A DNA stretch of 64,000 bases from Lethocerus indicus (lineage: Eukaryota > Arthropoda > Insecta > Hemiptera > Belostomatidae), in the NCBI GenBank assembly GCA_019843655.1, contig JACDQD010000103.1:5890001-5954000 (forward strand), given 5' to 3'. A program made the position numbers and the translations under genes. The notes beneath the pieces were generated by a model. That model did not search any database. It had not been told where the DNA came from and saw only the letters and a program-made list of their open reading frames with translations. Positions 1 through 10,709 of this stretch are shown one piece after another (the first letter of the stretch is position 1; the number at the start of each line of letters is the position of its first letter).

Positions 1-72
1 CTTGATCATTTAGAGAAGGTAAAAGTCGCAACAAGGTTTTAATGGGTGTACCTGCGGATGAAGCATTACCAT
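1..72 (+). pseudogene. degenerate 3' end of 18S rRNA, truncated by window edge
   Basis: The first 70 or so bases align with the highly conserved 3' terminus of eukaryotic 18S rRNA (TTGATCATTTAGAG, GTAAAAGTCG, AACAAGGTTT, ACCTGCGGA and the final CATTA). Several positions that are nearly invariant are changed: GAGGAAG reads GAGAAGG, AGTCGT reads AGTCGC, GTTTCCGTAGGTGAACC reads as a TTTTAATGGGTGTACC-like stretch, and GGAAGGATCATTA reads GGATGAAGCATTA. An active rDNA copy should not carry these, so I call it a diverged pseudogene or rDNA fragment. No 5.8S sequence was recognised downstream. Whether more of the 18S lies to the left cannot be seen. Confidence 0.72.
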
Positions 73-2671
73 GAGTAAACTTCTCGTGTCGGCAGTCATT
101 CGACCGCCTCGCTCATTGCAGCGTCTATAAAGTCCGCTATAAATGGCTTTAAAAAAAATGACTTCCAATTACATAAACGAAGGTGTGAAGGAGTATGCCC
201 TTACATCTGCCTAGTTTCTTGTATCGCTTGTATCTGATTGATAATACCTGGCTTATCGAATGTCTAGGAACCTGCGAGTCTTAGCCAGAGAACAATGTAC
301 TCTCTAGTATGGGCCTCTGCTCGAGATTGAAACATGGTCCAACAAGACGGCTCATTCCTCCAACAGTCAATACCTTTTTCAGTTTATTAAATAAATTACT
401 TTAGACGTCGCGGCTTAAACCGAATTCATTTCCCATGCTTAATGTCCATTGAAACATCAATTAAAGTCACTGACACTTTATACAATTTTATCGTTTCCAC
501 TTGGTGATTTAATCATCAGGGCCTCGAGTTTTATCTCGCCCAACCCATTATTATTATAGCCAGGTCTGTCATTATTTCAAAATCATGCCCAACAAAAAGG
601 CATTTGCTGTTTCATTTGATCAATGCTCAAACGCAAAGCCGATGATATTATAGACAATTGGCGCGACCACTTCATTAATGGCTTCAATAAACATTTGTAT
701 TCCCAACACTTCGAATAATATAAATAGGCAACATAAAGCCACAATAAAAAGGGCAAATCATCGTATTACAGTACGACTGTACAAAAATGAAAATGTGTTT
801 ACAATGGAGTATTCATATTAAATGAACCTCCCTCGGTACACACTATTTGATATAACCTAAGCATAATGTTTCAAACACACGCACGCAAGCTTAAATAAAC
901 CCGTTAGTATTTATTTGTTACAATTATATTTTTATCGATAATGCAGGCACAAATTATAAATATCAACAGCCATAAATTTGTCACGATAAATATACATTAT
1001 GCATATGCTTTCTACATATATACATTAAAGTTATATTAGGAGAATATTTACAATTTGTTTTATAGCACAATATTATGGGTCGGTGTCGTAAATAATAACG
1101 ACGCATTAAATAAAACTGTTAGTAATCGAATAAGCTTATTATATATATATAAAAAATAAAATTTTTGCTTTCTTTATTTCATACAAAGACTGAAATTCCA
1201 CCAACTTTTTCAATCCACAGGACATTGTAATGAACGCGTTTAAGTATTAACACGATATTTGAAAAAATTATTAAATGTATACAATTTCTTTTTTTTACAC
1301 AATGTACGTACACAACACCCACAACAGAGTATCGCCTATGAGGAGCAAGAGTGGTTTAACACATTAGCAAAGACATCACGTACTTTTGTAACTATTTTTG
1401 TCCCTAGTCCACAATGTGTTTTCTAGTGTGCACTAAGACTTTACAGTAACATATACCTCTGAACCAGTATAATGTGTATTTACTCTACAATGATAATTTA
1501 CAACGTGTAAAGAACTAATAACAAAATACGTCATCAAATGCTTGGAACAAAAAAACTACCCCCCCCCCCATTTCAGAACAGTCACTGCTACAGCTGAAAG
1601 ACAAAGTCTGACAAACCATTTCCACCTTAATTTCTATCTTTGAACCTTGACCTTGAATATTGACTGTTTTGCACCCACTAGCCAGAGCCAAACTAATCCA
1701 AATGAGTAAAAAAATATTTTGGTAATAAATTATTCATGCTTTAGGTTTTCATTCACATCCTTTCCTTTTGATGCACACTGAAATGAGTTTGGATGTTTGC
1801 CTTAAAAAATACTTTTATATTGGAAAAAAAATATTTTGGGTGCTCGGATTGATAATTCAGATAAACTACGTGATGCTTTATAAAAGTGAGAAAGGGACAA
1901 GGAGAGCGGACAAACTGTAGGGGGAGGAAGGACCCATAATAATACAATAAATAATACTTCACAAAAATAAAGGGAAAAAAATTGTGCAAAGTATCCAGAA
2001 ATAGCTCATTAATAATTACATAAAAATACTGGATACAAAATTAGCAGCAAAGGAAGATATTGATCAGTAGGGTTAAAATATTGGCAATTTTTTGAGAAGC
2101 TTCTCAATGGCTTGTTGACCATCCGGAATCCTATCTAGAATCCATGTCAGGTCAGTTATAGGCCACTGATACCATGTTAACTGAACCAGATTACCCACAG
2201 ATACTCTCCAATTATTGATGCCGGTTACTAAATTCTTCACTGATCGACTGGATCCAAGTGATGTACTGTACTGAGTAATTGGGTCCAGTTGAGCTCATCG
2301 CATTAATTCAGCTCTGTGTTCAGCAACCACTCAACTATCCTGGCTCCTAATACCAACAACAACTTTTCAATAAACTCCAAATTCAATCTCAATTTTAGTA
2401 TACTCACATACACTTCAAATGTTAATAATTTTCCCGACTGCTGTCATGATTGAGGACAGACTAGTCAATAACAAAACAGAAATGCTTATTTATAGAACAT
2501 TTGTTTTCTTTTAAAATCTAGTGTTATTATTAATTTTTTTTCTCCTTATAAAAAGATTCAGTCAATAACTTTCCAACACAATCATATTATATGATAATGA
2601 AGTATCTTTTCTTGTATAGCGCAAATAGATTGCTACCATCTTGTTATGCGCATACAATCATATTATATATA

Positions 2672-2677
<6 letters not shown>
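73..2677. other. AT-rich non-coding DNA after the rRNA fragment
   Basis: No convincing gene on either strand. If the rRNA fragment came from an intact rDNA unit, the first few hundred bases would be ITS1-derived, but they cannot be recognised as such. Features visible are a short TA run near 1139-1152, an 11-base poly-C tract at 1559-1569, and otherwise low-complexity A/T-rich sequence. The left part of the 3' untranslated region of the downstream-reading (minus strand) TMEM272-like gene may lie at the right end of this stretch. Confidence 0.5.

Positions 2678-2753
<76 letters not shown>
2678..2753. repeat. (TA)n microsatellite, about 38 units
   Basis: Perfect TA dinucleotide run, preceded by an imperfect TATATATATGTACA flank. 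It lies just past the stop codon of the minus-strand TMEM272-like gene, probably in its 3' flank. Confidence 0.97.
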
Positions 2754-2758
<5 letters not shown>

Positions 2759-2893
2759 TGTTTTATGTTTTACACCCAGAAAAAATTAAATGTAACTAGA
2801 ATTGAAAAAGTGGAGGAAGATGGATTTTATGTCTCTTAATTTATCCAGTTCTCTTTTTTACATTTTAGAAGGTTATGATGACCTTTTACACAT

Positions 2894-5623
2894 TTAAGAA
2901 GGTGATGATGTCGTAATCTGTACGTGGTTTCGGGCAAAAGCAATAACTGCCAGGCTGACTGTACAGAGACAGACACTGGCTAGGCTCAACATTATGTACA
3001 CAGAGGTGATCTGCCAAAATGCAAACAGGTAAACTGTTTTATGACAGTACAAAGCACCACTGGCCGGGTCGTAGCTTGGTTGAAATTCTTTGTAAACCCA
3101 AAATGAACCTGAAACAACAAAGAATAAAAAGAAAAATAAAACTGTAAAGCTCACAAACTCAATGAGTAAAGAGTTGTGCTACCTACTATATTGATATCAT
3201 TATTTTCTATCAAAGTTGTAAGGTCAAAACACCTCAACAGAAAGACTCTAATGAGAGGGCTGCTCATAAAAAATATTGATCCTTCTTTAGTTGAGACCCC
3301 TTCATCACTATACAGTGTCCCCATTTTATTTATTATCCCTCTTACCCAGAATGAACCAGGCCAACATAAAACAGGCGACCCCATTCTGGAAAGTGCTACT
3401 CTTTTCTTCTTGTTCTTCTGTTGTTCTCCTCACACAACGGCTGCAACGTTTCACTATATGACACACCTGTTTCGCAATGCTCAGAAAACCTGCCAAAACA
3501 AAAATCACACATTATTGAGAGTGACCGGAATTTAAATTATCACTAACCAAATTGGGGTGAGATTGTGTAAGACTGAGGAGAACCTTGCTGTGGGCAGCCG
3601 GTGTTGAACCTTCCATCCAGCTCTGATGATGGAACTGGTAAGAGTTCTCAAATGTCAAAAGCAGACACACCATTGGGGCAAGGTAATAATAAACCTTTCC
3701 ACTTGAGTTAATAGAGGCTGACAGAGGAATGTTTGTATGAAAATAACTTGTAAATAATAAAAATTTAATGGACTTACCTCCAACAATTAAATAGAGTGGG
3801 ATCAGATAGCTTATGGGACAGTCGTTAAAGTAAACAGCACCAATAACTATCATTGAAACAGGAATAATGATAGTAAAACCAATTATTACTGTACATCCAA
3901 CTGAAAAAAAAATGAAAATGTATTAAAAAAATGAAACTAATAGTTTGGTTAAACAACTGTTATTTAATATTGGTGGGAAGTTTAACACAAACTGCATCAA
4001 ATACTTACTTGTGCCTGCAAGTAGGATAATGACATTTTTCAAAAAGTCAAAAGTGCCTGAAGACTGTTTATGCACTTGTTTAACCCTGCCGAATAGCGAC
4101 TCGTACGAAGGCGGTGGGAGACCTGCAAAATGGATAAAATTTAAAACTTGAAATAGATTCAATTTTTCAAAAACAATCAAATAAACAAAAATTAATGATT
4201 CTAAAAATTAAAAATGAGGACCTATTTTTTCGAGAATGAATTTTTTAATTTTTATTTAAAATTCACTCAGCCTACGTTCACTGGGCCTACTTACAACCAA
4301 CTTACAAGCTCACCTCTAGGGTATACGGTCAGATTCAAACCGCTCACCCCAGAGTTCGAAAGCCCACGCTTGATGCCTCACCAACCAACTGAGGCTCCCA
4401 GTTCTACCGAAAATTTTATTATATAAAAAAGTAAACCGGCATTCTTTTGGGCAGCTTTTTTACCCACAGTCGACCAAATGGCAGCTGATAGTTAAGTGGG
4501 CATCCCACCTGAGGGGTTGATTGCCTCGTCGTATGTGGGTGGTAGGGCGGGCTCAGTTGCTTCTAAAGTGAACTGGACACAGTGCGGGGCACTCACACCC
4601 TCATCGCAAACATCCTGTAGACACAAAACAGACACTACCAGTAAAACACTTAAATATATACATTTAAGCATAAACACATAAATTTAACATAGATTTGCCC
4701 ACTACCATGAATGAAAGCTGGGACCAGCCAGTACTAGTTACAGAAACACCACAGCAATGATATACACTTCACCTATGTTTGTATTTACTTGTATATTACA
4801 AGTTCTTAGGATTTTGTTTCAATACTGCCACATTACATACCCATCGGCCAAGATACAAAAACCCACACATTACCCACAAGAACAAGATATGAATTAATGT
4901 CAATTGCAAAAATGAGTCTTACAGGAATCATGATGTTTTCCAGTCCCAGTTACATCATCTGGTCATTAGTCAATCAACATTCTATATCAATGGAATGAGG
5001 CCATTATGTCGACAGAGGTAGAAGGGAAAATTAAAATGCACAGTTTTTGGAACCTTTAAAACCAAATACCAACAAAGGTCAAGTTCAACAGGTTGGTCAA
5101 AATGTCATTCATCCTTTGAAACATAACGATTACAATATATTACAATAAATAACGAAAAATTCAAATGAATGTTGCCATAAATAAAGTTGATATTGGCCAA
5201 ATCAAATCTGAGAAGATTTAAATGATAACAATTTATTACCGTTATAAGTTAACGAAAAGTATTAATAAAAGTGGCAGAAAAAACTGAAACGATGTGTCAA
5301 TGTAGGTAACATTAACACTGTTCGTGTTGACCTGTAGACCATAACCTAACGTACAAAGGCCACTTTGAAACAATCGGAAAAACAGTGAAAGTAATCGGAC
5401 ACGGACATTGGTCCATGATGAATATTTACAAAAGTCAATATTTCGAGCGTCGTAGAAATAAAACGCATAAATTTCGAGGCGGTGGCAGGTTCAATGTCAA
5501 ACGTAGTTAGCAAGACGAAGCGCCATGTTTGATATAAATAACTAAATATCGGCGGGCTGTAATGGCAGCGTCACTCACGTTTGGTTTGGGCGGAATTTCC
5601 GACGACATTCCAGCAGTGGCCAT
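2894..5623 (-). CDS. TMEM272-like four-pass membrane protein
   Basis: Six exons on the minus strand: 5623-5579, 4614-4509, 4122-4009, 3900-3778, 3489-3346 and 3108-2894. All have GT-AG junctions and matching phases, giving 248 residues. The start ATG at 5623 opens exon 1 (MATAGMSSEIPPKPN) and the stop TAA is at 2896-2894. The protein has a cytosolic N-terminus with two PPxY motifs (PPTYDEA and PPPSYES), then LFGRV, a paired hydrophobic segment with IPVSMIVIGA and NDCP, LIPLYLIVGG, and a third and fourth segment ending in GSFWVYKEFQP-SYDP and YLFAFWQITSVYI. This order is that of the TMEM272/'transmembrane protein 272-like' family, whose function is poorly known. PPxY motifs usually bind WW domains of Nedd4-type ubiquitin ligases, so a link to membrane trafficking is an inference. 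The intron between exons 2 and 3 holds a tRNA-derived SINE. The exon 1 intron is about 960 bp. Confidence 0.88.
4310..4402 (-). repeat. tRNA-derived SINE head
   Basis: Read on the minus strand, the segment begins GGGAGCCTCAGTTGGTTGGTG, which resembles the acceptor and D arm (A box) of a tRNA. It ends with GCGGTTTGAATCTGACC, which resembles a T arm (B box GGTTCRANNC). It sits inside intron 2 of the TMEM272-like gene. A truncated relative is visible at about 33560-33590 (GGAGCCTCAGTTGGTCAGGG on the minus strand). It is a SINE head rather than a working tRNA gene, because no clean cloverleaf can be drawn. Confidence 0.6.
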
Positions 5624-6414
5624 TTCGTTTTAAAATGTGTAAATCAAAACATATTTACACTCAAGTTCGTTTCACTTCACCTTGCGTTATCACTTTGCTG
5701 CACATTGTTGCCACCCAACGGAACTCAAAAATCCCTCCTCAATTTACATACACGCAACATTTGTTGTAATGTTGATTGGTAAATGTACAAATATTTTGTA
5801 AGCTGGTTTATTAGTAACCGTATATTGTACGTATTTCTTAATTTAAAAGTAATCGGGAAAATTTACATATTTCTATTGTGTTATGATATTTCGGCTTCGC
5901 ACTAACCTAATACAAAATTTTTCAGTGTGAAAAAATTAAATAAAGAACTGCCAGCGATATATTATCGTGTAAACGTTCTTGTCTTATAACTACGTGGTAA
6001 GTGATTAATAAACTTTCTGTACTTTTTTCAAAACTCTCGTTTCAATTTCTGAAATAACAACAGAGATACTGAACTAAATCTAAAGACAACACTGAACTAC
6101 CGTTAGCTGAGTGACGCATCAATCGAAGATAATAACTCGGTTGTCTTTCGATTTTGCCAATCGAAATGTCCCCAAGCTGAAATCTCAGTAAGGTCAAACA
6201 TACCAAAACTATTGTAACGGCTCATCGTAAGGTTATGGGGTTATTGCAATACGAACGCTACCGGTGCTGAGGAAGAGTAGAAACAGATGAGAAGACAGCT
6301 ATTGTCTTCTTGGTATTGTTTTGACCTGTATCGCTACTTAGCCAGGAGGAAAGGAACAAGGCGAGAGTTCTTTTAAGTAAAATTAATTGTCTTCAAGATT
6401 TAATAAGGATCCCA
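5624..6414. promoter_or_regulatory. upstream region of the TMEM272-like gene
   Basis: Intergenic stretch between the TMEM272-like start codon and the poly(A) signal of the next minus-strand gene. It should hold the TMEM272-like promoter and 5' UTR. No TATA box or initiator is clear enough to place. No ORF with gene-like character. Confidence 0.4.
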
Positions 6415-6420
6415 TTTATT
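6415..6420 (-). terminator. poly(A) signal of the Tctex-type gene
   Basis: TTTATT on the plus strand reads AATAAA on the minus strand. It lies only 18 bp beyond the stop codon at 6439, so the 3' UTR would be unusually short if this signal is used. Confidence 0.6.
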
Positions 6421-6438
6421 TCTAATTGGCAGCCGGTT

Positions 6439-6795
6439 TCATTCCAGGTAGATGCCGAACACGTAGCCTACGCCGACCAGATGGTAGTTTTCATATTTGA
6501 AAAACGCGTAATTGTCCCTCTCGTGGTCCCACAAGAATTTCGCAACCATCCTGATCCCCTGCATCTTTTTCTCAATTATCTCGACGGTACATATCAGCTT
6601 GTACCTGTGAATCAAAAAACGAAAAACTTATAGAATATGCAATAGTTCGTTAAAACAAAAATTTCAGAATGAAACTGACTTCACCGAGGGCCGAGGGGTG
6701 GTTCAAGCGATGTCATCGGGAGGTAGCAGCGACGAGGACTGGGGTCAATAGCGTCACAGAAGGACATTCTTTGTGGAGAAGTGTAATCTTTTCCT

Positions 6796-6852
<57 letters not shown>

Positions 6853-9434
6853 CTGCTGTGTTGATGTTTAAATACTATTGTAACTGTGACTAACCAACCT
6901 GTCGTTGTTGAGGGCTTTAACGCGTGACCTTATTTCGGCCGAGAGGGTCATGGCAAGTTGGGCACAATTGTCAGGTTCGTAGGTGATACCTTCCAGCCCT
7001 TGGGTCATAACTTCCTCCAATATCCTGTAGACCGGTTCCGGCTTGAAAGGGTTCTTTGGTTCCAACCTGTACGTGTTCGTTTTTCTCGTTTCCTGGGGAC
7101 AAGGAGTGGGCGGAAAATCCGCCCGATAAAGCAGATTCGCAACAATCCTAGTGTTAATGCCGTATGCGAAGATTCAAAGCATCGCGAAATAAAAAAAATA
7201 TAAAAAAAAGAACCGGTCACTTCTACGTTAATTCGACGGTTGGCTTCTCGCCACCAATAGCTTGCGATTCTCTGCTAATATCGCTTTATATACTACCGTA
7301 TATATACGTTGGCTGCCATGCGATATATCTCTTTAGGTCTGTTAGACATTTCTTGAACGGGGCGAGAGTCGAATCGAAGAAACCAACGCGGTTATGTCCC
7401 ATTTATATTATAAAGGTATCGATTAAGTGTAATTGATGGTGCCTGGCGCTGCCACACACCGATCGTTGCCATAACATGTCGGCTAGGTCGCCCCCCCCCC
7501 CACATTTTGGGCCGTATTTTATTTTAGAATGTATTTTAATTTAAAATGTTTCCGTTACATTTGGCTCACAACCTGTAACACGAAAGAAGCCTAATTTTTG
7601 TTGGCGATTGACTATAACGAAACAATAATGTACCGCATTCGAAACGCGCGAAAAATATACTCAGAGTTCTCTAAACAAATAATCGACTTCTTCTTAAAAT
7701 CGTTTTTCAATTATCACGGCCAATTACCTCTCGGCGCCCATAGTTCCTATATCGAATAAGGAGTTTTTCGATTCTAACTTTGCCAGTTCTCCTTGAGTTT
7801 CCTTACAGTTTAAACGGTTGTTTTTCTAGCTTGTAATTAATAGAATGGCTACATGAACAAAGATGGCGAACCAAACTCTTGAGAAATCTAGTTTTCCTAT
7901 CGGAACCACAATTTGAATCTGTTGGGCATTATATATACACTTTAAAAAGACGATTGAATAATTTTTTTTAGTCAAAAGATAAATAAGTAATCCTTGAATT
8001 TCTTGACGGCAAAACATTTAGATGACACAAGTTTGAGTGTTAAACACAGTTTACAATTTACCAATTGAGCAAATAGCAGAAAAAAATCGACGGAAAATTA
8101 TCAGAATGCAACAGATTGAACGGCTAATGATGGGAGTTGATTAATGATTGTATTGGCAACGCGCTTGACGCAAAGCTTTGCGGACACTGCGCACCTACTA
8201 TCTACCTGTGCATAAGGACGCCCGTCAAATTGACGTGGCGATGTTACGTAGTTATAAAATATTTCAAATTAATAACGAACGAAAACAACCAGATATAAGG
8301 AACATAAACCAGTCTAAGTGTCTATATTCTGTTATAGTGCTAACGACAATATACTACCGGCCCTTTAAATATTTATATACATAAATGTAGAAAGGCCCGT
8401 GGAATGCATGTGAACAATGAAAAATTGGGTATCGTCTACATTCAAATATCAGTGTTCATAATATCTTCTGATTCAAGAAGTATCATTGAAAAGAAAATCG
8501 GGTAAACATTTATTTTTTTAAATTTCCATTAGCTTACATTAAGTGATACCAATTATAACAACCTTATTGCTAAACCCTATGTATTCTTGTCATAAGCTCA
8601 GTCGGTGTCACGAGTTAATACCAATAATTCAGTTTAAACGTTGAAATTATGCAAAGAAGATAATAATAAGAGGACAAACTTTTGGTAATTATTATGAAAA
8701 AATATTGATATAATATTTGTTATTACGTTAGATTATTTCGATAGGACCATACAGTGGACAACAATTATTAACTTTGATCTTATTCGTAAATAAAGAAAAA
8801 TAGTCTTCATCGGTTTAATATATATTTCAAGAAGCAATAATTCATTCGAATTAGAAATATGGAATATAAAAACTAAATTTAGAAGTGGGGGAACACCTGG
8901 GTGCGTAAACTGTAATTTAAACTCCTTTTATATACTGCAAGTATATTTCCGGTTAATGAATAAAATTCCAGTAACGTTGTTTAATGAAATTTCCGCGATT
9001 TCGCTGTACAAATCGGGAAAAGGGCGCGACTGATAATTTTTTGGAGGGGAATCGCGGGGAGAAACCGGTGGCGGGTATGGGCCCACGATGAGGAGGAACA
9101 AATCGAATCAGAAAGGGAGGTTATAAATGAAATGTCAGAAAGAACCTAAGTGTTGAGAGCAGGACTTACTGGCATGCCAACCGGAAGAAAGCATCAAATT
9201 TAAAAAAAAATCGTAAATAGAAAACAAAATGGGTCGTCGTTGACGGTCAATCGAGGAGGCGTGAAATGCGATCGAAGAGACCGACAAGTGCGGGTCGATA
9301 AGTGTGATATTCCGATTGTTTCGATAATTGTTCCGATTGTTGTTCGATAATACCTTCGGTTTGTCCGAATCGACGGCGCTCTGCTTTCTAACCGCCTGAA
9401 TAAAACTTGCTTTCCTCTGCAGTCTCTTTTCCAT
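6439..9434 (-). CDS. Tctex-type dynein light chain (DYNLT5/TCTEX1D1-like)
   Basis: Three exons on the minus strand: 9434-9354, 7092-6899 and 6604-6439, giving 146 residues. Junction phases fit: exon 2 follows a strong acceptor (CCACTCCTTGTCCCCAG) and the exon 2/3 split codon makes R-YKLI. Residues 1-27 are a basic, low-complexity N-tail. From about residue 32 the family hallmarks appear: NTYRLEPKNPF, PVYRILEEVM, a helix with AEIRSRVKAL, then RYKLICTVEI, FLWDHERDNY and the C-terminal VFGIYLE. The NTYxLEP and C-terminal YxE ends match DYNLT5/TCTEX1D1 better than DYNLT1 or DYNLT2B. The family dimerises and binds dynein intermediate chains, and the divergent members act in cilia, intraflagellar transport or sperm axonemes. 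The exon 1 donor (AAG|GTATTA) is weaker than average. A stronger donor at 9164 (GCCA|GTAAGT) would give the wrong phase. Confidence 0.82.
6799..6849. repeat. (TA)n microsatellite in intron 2 of the Tctex-type gene
   Basis: Perfect TA run of about 25 units between exon 3 and exon 2 of the dynein light chain gene. Confidence 0.97.
7093..9353 (-). other. long first intron of the Tctex-type gene
   Basis: About 2.3 kb with no coding exon that I can support. It contains an 11-base poly-C tract at 7491-7501 and, near 8385-8440, a weak match to the dispersed repeat ending ...GTATCGTCTAC found at 41.9, 56.7 and 61.2 kb. Confidence 0.5.
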
Positions 9435-10610
9435 TGCTATTGAGTGGTACCGGTTCCGACCAAAGCCGACGGGACACTGCGCCCTCTAACAGCGATATTT
9501 TCCATCCGACCAAATAAATATTCCCCCTTACGATCGATAATACTATAAAAGAAGGAGAAAAAGCGCTTCGCGAATCTAAAAATTCTTTTCGAAATTTTAA
9601 ACATAAATGTATAGATTATTAAAAGTTTCGCGACCGCGTGAACAATCCTTAGACGAATAAATTGTGCAGCTGGAAATGTTACGTAAAAAAGTACTATCGG
9701 GACCGCAATTGGAATTTTGGTTCTGCATTATATACAAACAAGATCAAAAAGGTGTTTAAATTAATTTCGAAGTGAAACTTCTTCCGTGGGGTGCCTACCA
9801 ACATCCTTCGATGTTTCCTTTCATTCATCTTGTTATTCGTTATTAATTTAATAATTCTATAAAACCATAAAATCTTACTTATGGGAATAATGTTAGGTTT
9901 ATACAAATAAATTAGGAAATTAGAAATATATTCGTGTTTTAAAATCATTTCAAAAATGTACATGCATTGTCATCTTAAACATTTTTTTAATGTTACTATT
10001 ATTAAATACTTGCGACAAAAATACGATATTTCTGCCCAAATAAGAAATCTATTAAACAATAAGTGCAAACACGCTTATAAAAAGAAGACATTTTAAATGG
10101 AACGAGAATAAAACTTAACCTGATTTAATAAAATTATATACAATTATATTTACACTTTCTAGCAAAATATTAACTTTTATTTTGTGTATTATAATATGAA
10201 GAGTTGCTATTATAAAAGAATTGGGTGAATCCCAATGAATGGTTCCACTAAAGATATCACATTGACCTCACTATTGACCGCTTTCATATATCTATATAAG
10301 AATATTCAATCATTATATCAATATTCTCCATTCGATATATTCTTATCCCCCATATTGCCATGTATGATGACAATACATGATTGATATATGACATCACGGA
10401 ACAATCAATACTAGAGTTAAGGTTAGAGGTTGGACCGTACATTGGGAATTAACCTAAAAAAGGTTCTTAAATCTATAAAAATCTATTGTGTAAAGATCAT
10501 TTGTAAAACATAATTAACATATGATGCTGGCAATAATTAAAAATAACCAGTTTAAAATATTGACAAATCTGCAGAATTCTGTAAGTTAAACATTATTACA
10601 AGAAAATGGT
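9435..10610. promoter_or_regulatory. intergenic and upstream region of the Tctex-type gene
   Basis: Between the start of the Tctex-type gene (9434) and the poly(A) signal of RRP4. It presumably contains the former's promoter. No further gene, RNA or clear motif seen. Confidence 0.4.
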
Positions 10611-10616
10611 TTTATT
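10611..10616 (-). terminator. poly(A) signal of RRP4
   Basis: AATAAA on the minus strand, 94 bp beyond the RRP4 stop codon. Confidence 0.6.
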
Positions 10617-10709
10617 TATGTCACTCTTAAAAATAATTTGGCTGTGTGAACTTCTTTTTCCTACGAATATTTTCCAATGTCTTATATTACAGTGACATCA
10701 AAATACATG

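Noticed and set aside
1..2600. Active rDNA unit with ITS1 and 5.8S
   Set aside because: The 18S end is mutated at invariant sites and no 5.8S sequence is recognisable downstream.
4310..4402. Functional tRNA gene
   Set aside because: A and B boxes are present, but arm pairing is poor and no clear anticodon loop can be drawn, so a SINE head fits better.
9164..9434. Longer first exon for the Tctex-type gene ending at the strong donor near 9164
   Set aside because: It would end in phase 1 and break the frame into exon 2, and the extra residues do not look like the family. The donor at 9354 restores phase 0.
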